In this document: piece after piece, positions 30,627-32,754 of the stretch
Numbering within the stretch: the first letter of the stretch is position 1
Layout: each line of letters opens with the position of its first letter
DNA from: Anaerolineae bacterium
GTDB lineage: Bacteria; Chloroflexota; Anaerolineae; Aggregatilineales; Phototrophicaceae
Direction: 5' to 3'
Assembly (NCBI GenBank): GCA_012270545.1
Contig: JAAXID010000047.1
Span: 1 to 32,754 of the forward strand
Length of the DNA: 32,754 nucleotides
The notes under the pieces: model-generated
Database searches by the model: none
Told to the model about the DNA's origin: nothing
The model's input: the letters and a program-made list of their open reading frames with translations, nothing else
Translations under genes and position numbers: made by a program

Positions 30627-31874
30627 ATGAGTGAAGAATTGCGAATAAATGGAAGGCGCCTTTGGAACAGCATCATGGAGATGGCGGAGATCGGCGCCAC
30701 GGCCAATGGTGGCAGCCATCGACTCACCCTCAGCGACGAGGACAGGGCCGGTCGCGACCTATTCGCCAGCTGGTGCGCCGAAGCCGGGCTTAGCCTGACC
30801 ATTGATGAAATGGGCGATATGTTCGCGCGGCGCGCTGGCAGGGACAAGGATAACGCGCCGGTCGGCATGGGCAGCCACCTGGATACCCAACCCTACGGCG
30901 GCCGATTCGACGGCGTATTCGGCGTGCTCGCGGGGCTCGAGGTCATCCGCACCTTGAATGACCATGATATCACCACGTCCCTACCGTTGGCGGTCGTCAA
31001 CTGGACTAACGAAGAAGGCGCTCGCTTCGCCCCGGCAATGCTGGCCTCGGGCGTCTACGGCGGCGTCTTCGAGCTCGACTGGGCGCAATCGCGCGCGGCA
31101 GTCGATACTGGCGCGACCGTGCTCGACGAACTCAAGCGCATCGGCTATCACGGCGATCGGTCCATCGGCGAACAGGAATTCACCACCTTCTTCGAATGCC
31201 ATATCGAGCAGGGTCCCATCCTCGATTCCGAAGGCATCGCCGTCGGCGTAGTCAACGCGGCGCAGGGCTTCCGCTGGTACGATATCACATTGGAAGGCTT
31301 CCCTTCGCACACCGGCTCAACGCCGATGGTCGGCCGGCGCAATGCGCTGCTGGGCATGGCGAAAGTCGTTCAAGCGGTCGATGACATCGTGCATGAACAT
31401 GCCCCGCTCGCCCGCGGCACTGTCGGCGGACAGGTCGAAGTCGCGCCCAGCTCCCGCAATGTCATTCCAGGCACGGTCAACTTCACCGTCGACATGCGCC
31501 ATCCCTCAGCCGAAACACTCGCGGCGCTGGACGCCTCCCTGCGCGCAGTCTGTGAGGAAGTCGCTGAGGAAATCGGATTGGATCTATCCTTGGAGCAAAT
31601 CTCCTACACCGAGCCGGTCGCCTTCGACGAAGGCTGCGTCGCCGCGTTGAAGCGCGCTTGCGAAGGCCTCGGCCTATCCCACACCACCATCACCTCAGGC
31701 GCGGGGCACGATGCCTGCTACATCGCCAATCGCTGCCCGACCGCGATGCTCTTCGCGCCTTGCAAAGACGGCATCAGCCACCATGAATCGGAAAGCGCCG
31801 AGCCGGAAGACCTCGAAGCCGTCTGCAACGTCCTCCTGCATGCGGCGCTCGATGTCGCCGGCGTCGCCAATTGA
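30627..31874 (+). CDS. M20-family amidohydrolase (N-carbamoyl-L-amino acid hydrolase / allantoate amidohydrolase type)
   Basis: Binuclear-metal enzyme hydrolysing N-carbamoyl amino acids, ureido acids or allantoate. Conserved metal residues are visible: GSHLDTQPYGGRFDG (H84, D95), NEEG (E129, E130), H192 in CHIEQGP, and H385/H386 in the C-terminal SHHESE. The SGAGHDA segment near 357-363 is also characteristic. The order and the full 415-residue length fit the hydantoinase/carbamoylase subfamily (AmaB/HyuC/AllC-like). The ATG is preceded by GGAGGT at 6 bases. The real substrate cannot be chosen without better comparison. Confidence 0.92.
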   Translation: MSEELRINGRRLWNSIMEMAEIGATANGGSHRLTLSDEDRAGRDLFASWCAEAGLSLTIDEMGDMFARRAGRDKDNAPVGMGSHLDTQPYGGRFDGVFGVLAGLEVIRTLNDHDITTSLPLAVVNWTNEEGARFAPAMLASGVYGGVFELDWAQSRAAVDTGATVLDELKRIGYHGDRSIGEQEFTTFFECHIEQGPILDSEGIAVGVVNAAQGFRWYDITLEGFPSHTGSTPMVGRRNALLGMAKVVQAVDDIVHEHAPLARGTVGGQVEVAPSSRNVIPGTVNFTVDMRHPSAETLAALDASLRAVCEEVAEEIGLDLSLEQISYTEPVAFDEGCVAALKRACEGLGLSHTTITSGAGHDACYIANRCPTAMLFAPCKDGISHHESESAEPEDLEAVCNVLLHAALDVAGVAN

Positions 31875-31896
31875 AGTCCGCTCAAGACGACAACGT

Positions 31897-32754
31897 ATGA
31901 ACTGGCGCATCGTCATACTCTTGCTCCTGATTGGGCTGGTGCTGCTCTTCGGAATCAGCTTGTACGAACCTTCGAGCGGGGTCGCGCTCAGCGCCCATAC
32001 GCGACTCGAAGCGCCGCCCCAGGACGCCAGCGGATACGCCCGCGCCATCGCAGCCTGGGATTGGCGATTCCCGCGCGACCATGGCGCCCACCCCGAGTTC
32101 CAAACCGAATGGTGGTACTACACCGGCAATGTAGCAAGTGATGAGGGCCGGCGTTTCGGCTTTCAATTCACCATTTTCCGCCGCGCAATTTCGCCGCTCG
32201 CCCAATCATCGGGCTCCGAGTTTCGCGCCAAGGACATCTACATGGCGCACTTCACCGTCAGCGATATCGCCAATGGCGACTTCTACCACGATGCGCGCTA
32301 TGCCCGTGGCGCCGCCGGCCTCGCGGGCGCAACCGTGGAGCCTTTCTATCGCGTCTGGCTCGAAGAATGGGGGGTCATCGCCGATGATGACGCCGCCAAT
32401 AAAACGCATATCACCGCCGCCAGCGCCGACTTCGCCATCGATTTGCACCTTTATCAGATGAAGCTCCCAGCGCTGCAAGGCAAAAACGGACTAAGCCCCA
32501 AGAGCGCCGAGATCGGCAACGCCAGTTACTATTACAGCCTGACCCGGCTGCTCACTGAAGGCGGCATTACCATCGGCGACCAGACCGTCGACGTGAGTGG
32601 ATTCACCTGGATGGATCACGAATTCAGCACTTCCGCCCTGGGTGAAAATGCCCAGGGTTGGGATTGGTTCGGCTTGATCTTTGACGACGGCACCGAACTC
32701 ATGGTTGGGCAGATCCGCCAGGTCGATGGCGGCGTCGAACCCAGCTTCGGCGGC
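31897..32754 (+). CDS. AttH/CrtC-like lipocalin-domain protein, 5' part
   Basis: 286 codons are present and the frame runs off the right edge. The N-terminus is a membrane anchor or signal sequence (MNWRIVILLLLIGLVLLFGI). The soluble part includes FQTEWWYYTGNV, MAHFTVSD and FTWMDHEFSTSALG, landmarks of the AttH / carotenoid 1,2-hydratase-like lipocalin fold. Such proteins sit outside the cytoplasm and handle hydrophobic molecules; the real substrate is unknown. Only a weak ribosome-binding sequence precedes the ATG. It follows the M20 hydrolase gene by 22 bases in the same direction and is probably cotranscribed. Confidence 0.85.
   Translation, partial: MNWRIVILLLLIGLVLLFGISLYEPSSGVALSAHTRLEAPPQDASGYARAIAAWDWRFPRDHGAHPEFQTEWWYYTGNVASDEGRRFGFQFTIFRRAISPLAQSSGSEFRAKDIYMAHFTVSDIANGDFYHDARYARGAAGLAGATVEPFYRVWLEEWGVIADDDAANKTHITAASADFAIDLHLYQMKLPALQGKNGLSPKSAEIGNASYYYSLTRLLTEGGITIGDQTVDVSGFTWMDHEFSTSALGENAQGWDWFGLIFDDGTELMVGQIRQVDGGVEPSFGG

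Noticed and set aside
1-32754. CRISPR arrays, tRNA/rRNA genes, insertion sequences, integrases
   Set aside because: I saw no regularly spaced repeats, no T-loop-like tRNA ends, and no transposase or integrase motifs in any frame.

Overview
The window is GC-rich, densely coded bacterial DNA. The gene content and style (BMP-family nucleoside ABC transporter without an adjacent binding protein, secreted SH3b proteins, CSLREA-like/beta-helix surface protein, many oxidoreductases, sulfatase, Gfo/Idh/MocA) are what I would expect from an Anaerolineae-like member of the Chloroflexota, probably a metagenome-assembled genome. The taxonomy is inference from gene style only. I saw no rRNA, tRNA, CRISPR array, transposase or integrase.

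Layout: (1) 1-1312, 5' part of htpG on the minus strand. (2) 1584-2621, a medium-chain dehydrogenase with a good promoter, whose end touches the start of a type IIG-like restriction-modification enzyme (2627-5647). (3) 5672-6642, a small coiled-coil protein and a Wzz/YveK-like membrane protein. (4) 6663-8355, a beta-class DNA methyltransferase with a C-terminal Mrr-like nuclease domain; its natural start is separated from the body by an 11-C homopolymer that puts it out of frame. (5) 8359-10443 (minus), an enolase-superfamily enzyme directly followed by a PLP-dependent dehydratase. (6) 10545-11974, an AadA-like nucleotidyltransferase and a small lipoprotein. (7) 12062-17800, the ATPase and two permeases of a BMP-type nucleoside/sugar ABC transporter, interrupted between ATPase and permeases by a restriction endonuclease plus methyltransferase pair (13627-15614). 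(8) 17875-20156, a Nudix hydrolase, a PAP2-like membrane protein and a secreted WD40 protein. (9) 25642 to 20263 (minus), a five-gene carbohydrate operon: binding protein, two permeases, zinc dehydrogenase, Gfo/Idh/MocA dehydrogenase, with a candidate promoter and palindromic operator upstream. (10) 25891-28500, a sulfatase fragment, a secreted SH3b/HExxH protein and an intact sulfatase. (11) 28684-32754, a beta-helix/SH3b surface protein, an M20 carbamoylase-type hydrolase and the start of an AttH/lipocalin-like protein.

The most notable features are the three restriction-modification modules within 13 kb. Two have AT-rich specificity regions inside GC-rich genes, a mosaic that fits recombinational exchange of target recognition. 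One has a poly-C tract at its start that looks like a phase-variation switch, or else is a sequencing error. The third appears to have landed inside a transporter operon. A degenerate hairpin repeat family also recurs: one copy supplies the C-terminal tail of one permease and the ribosome binding site of the next, and another sits between the binding-protein and permease genes of the sugar operon.
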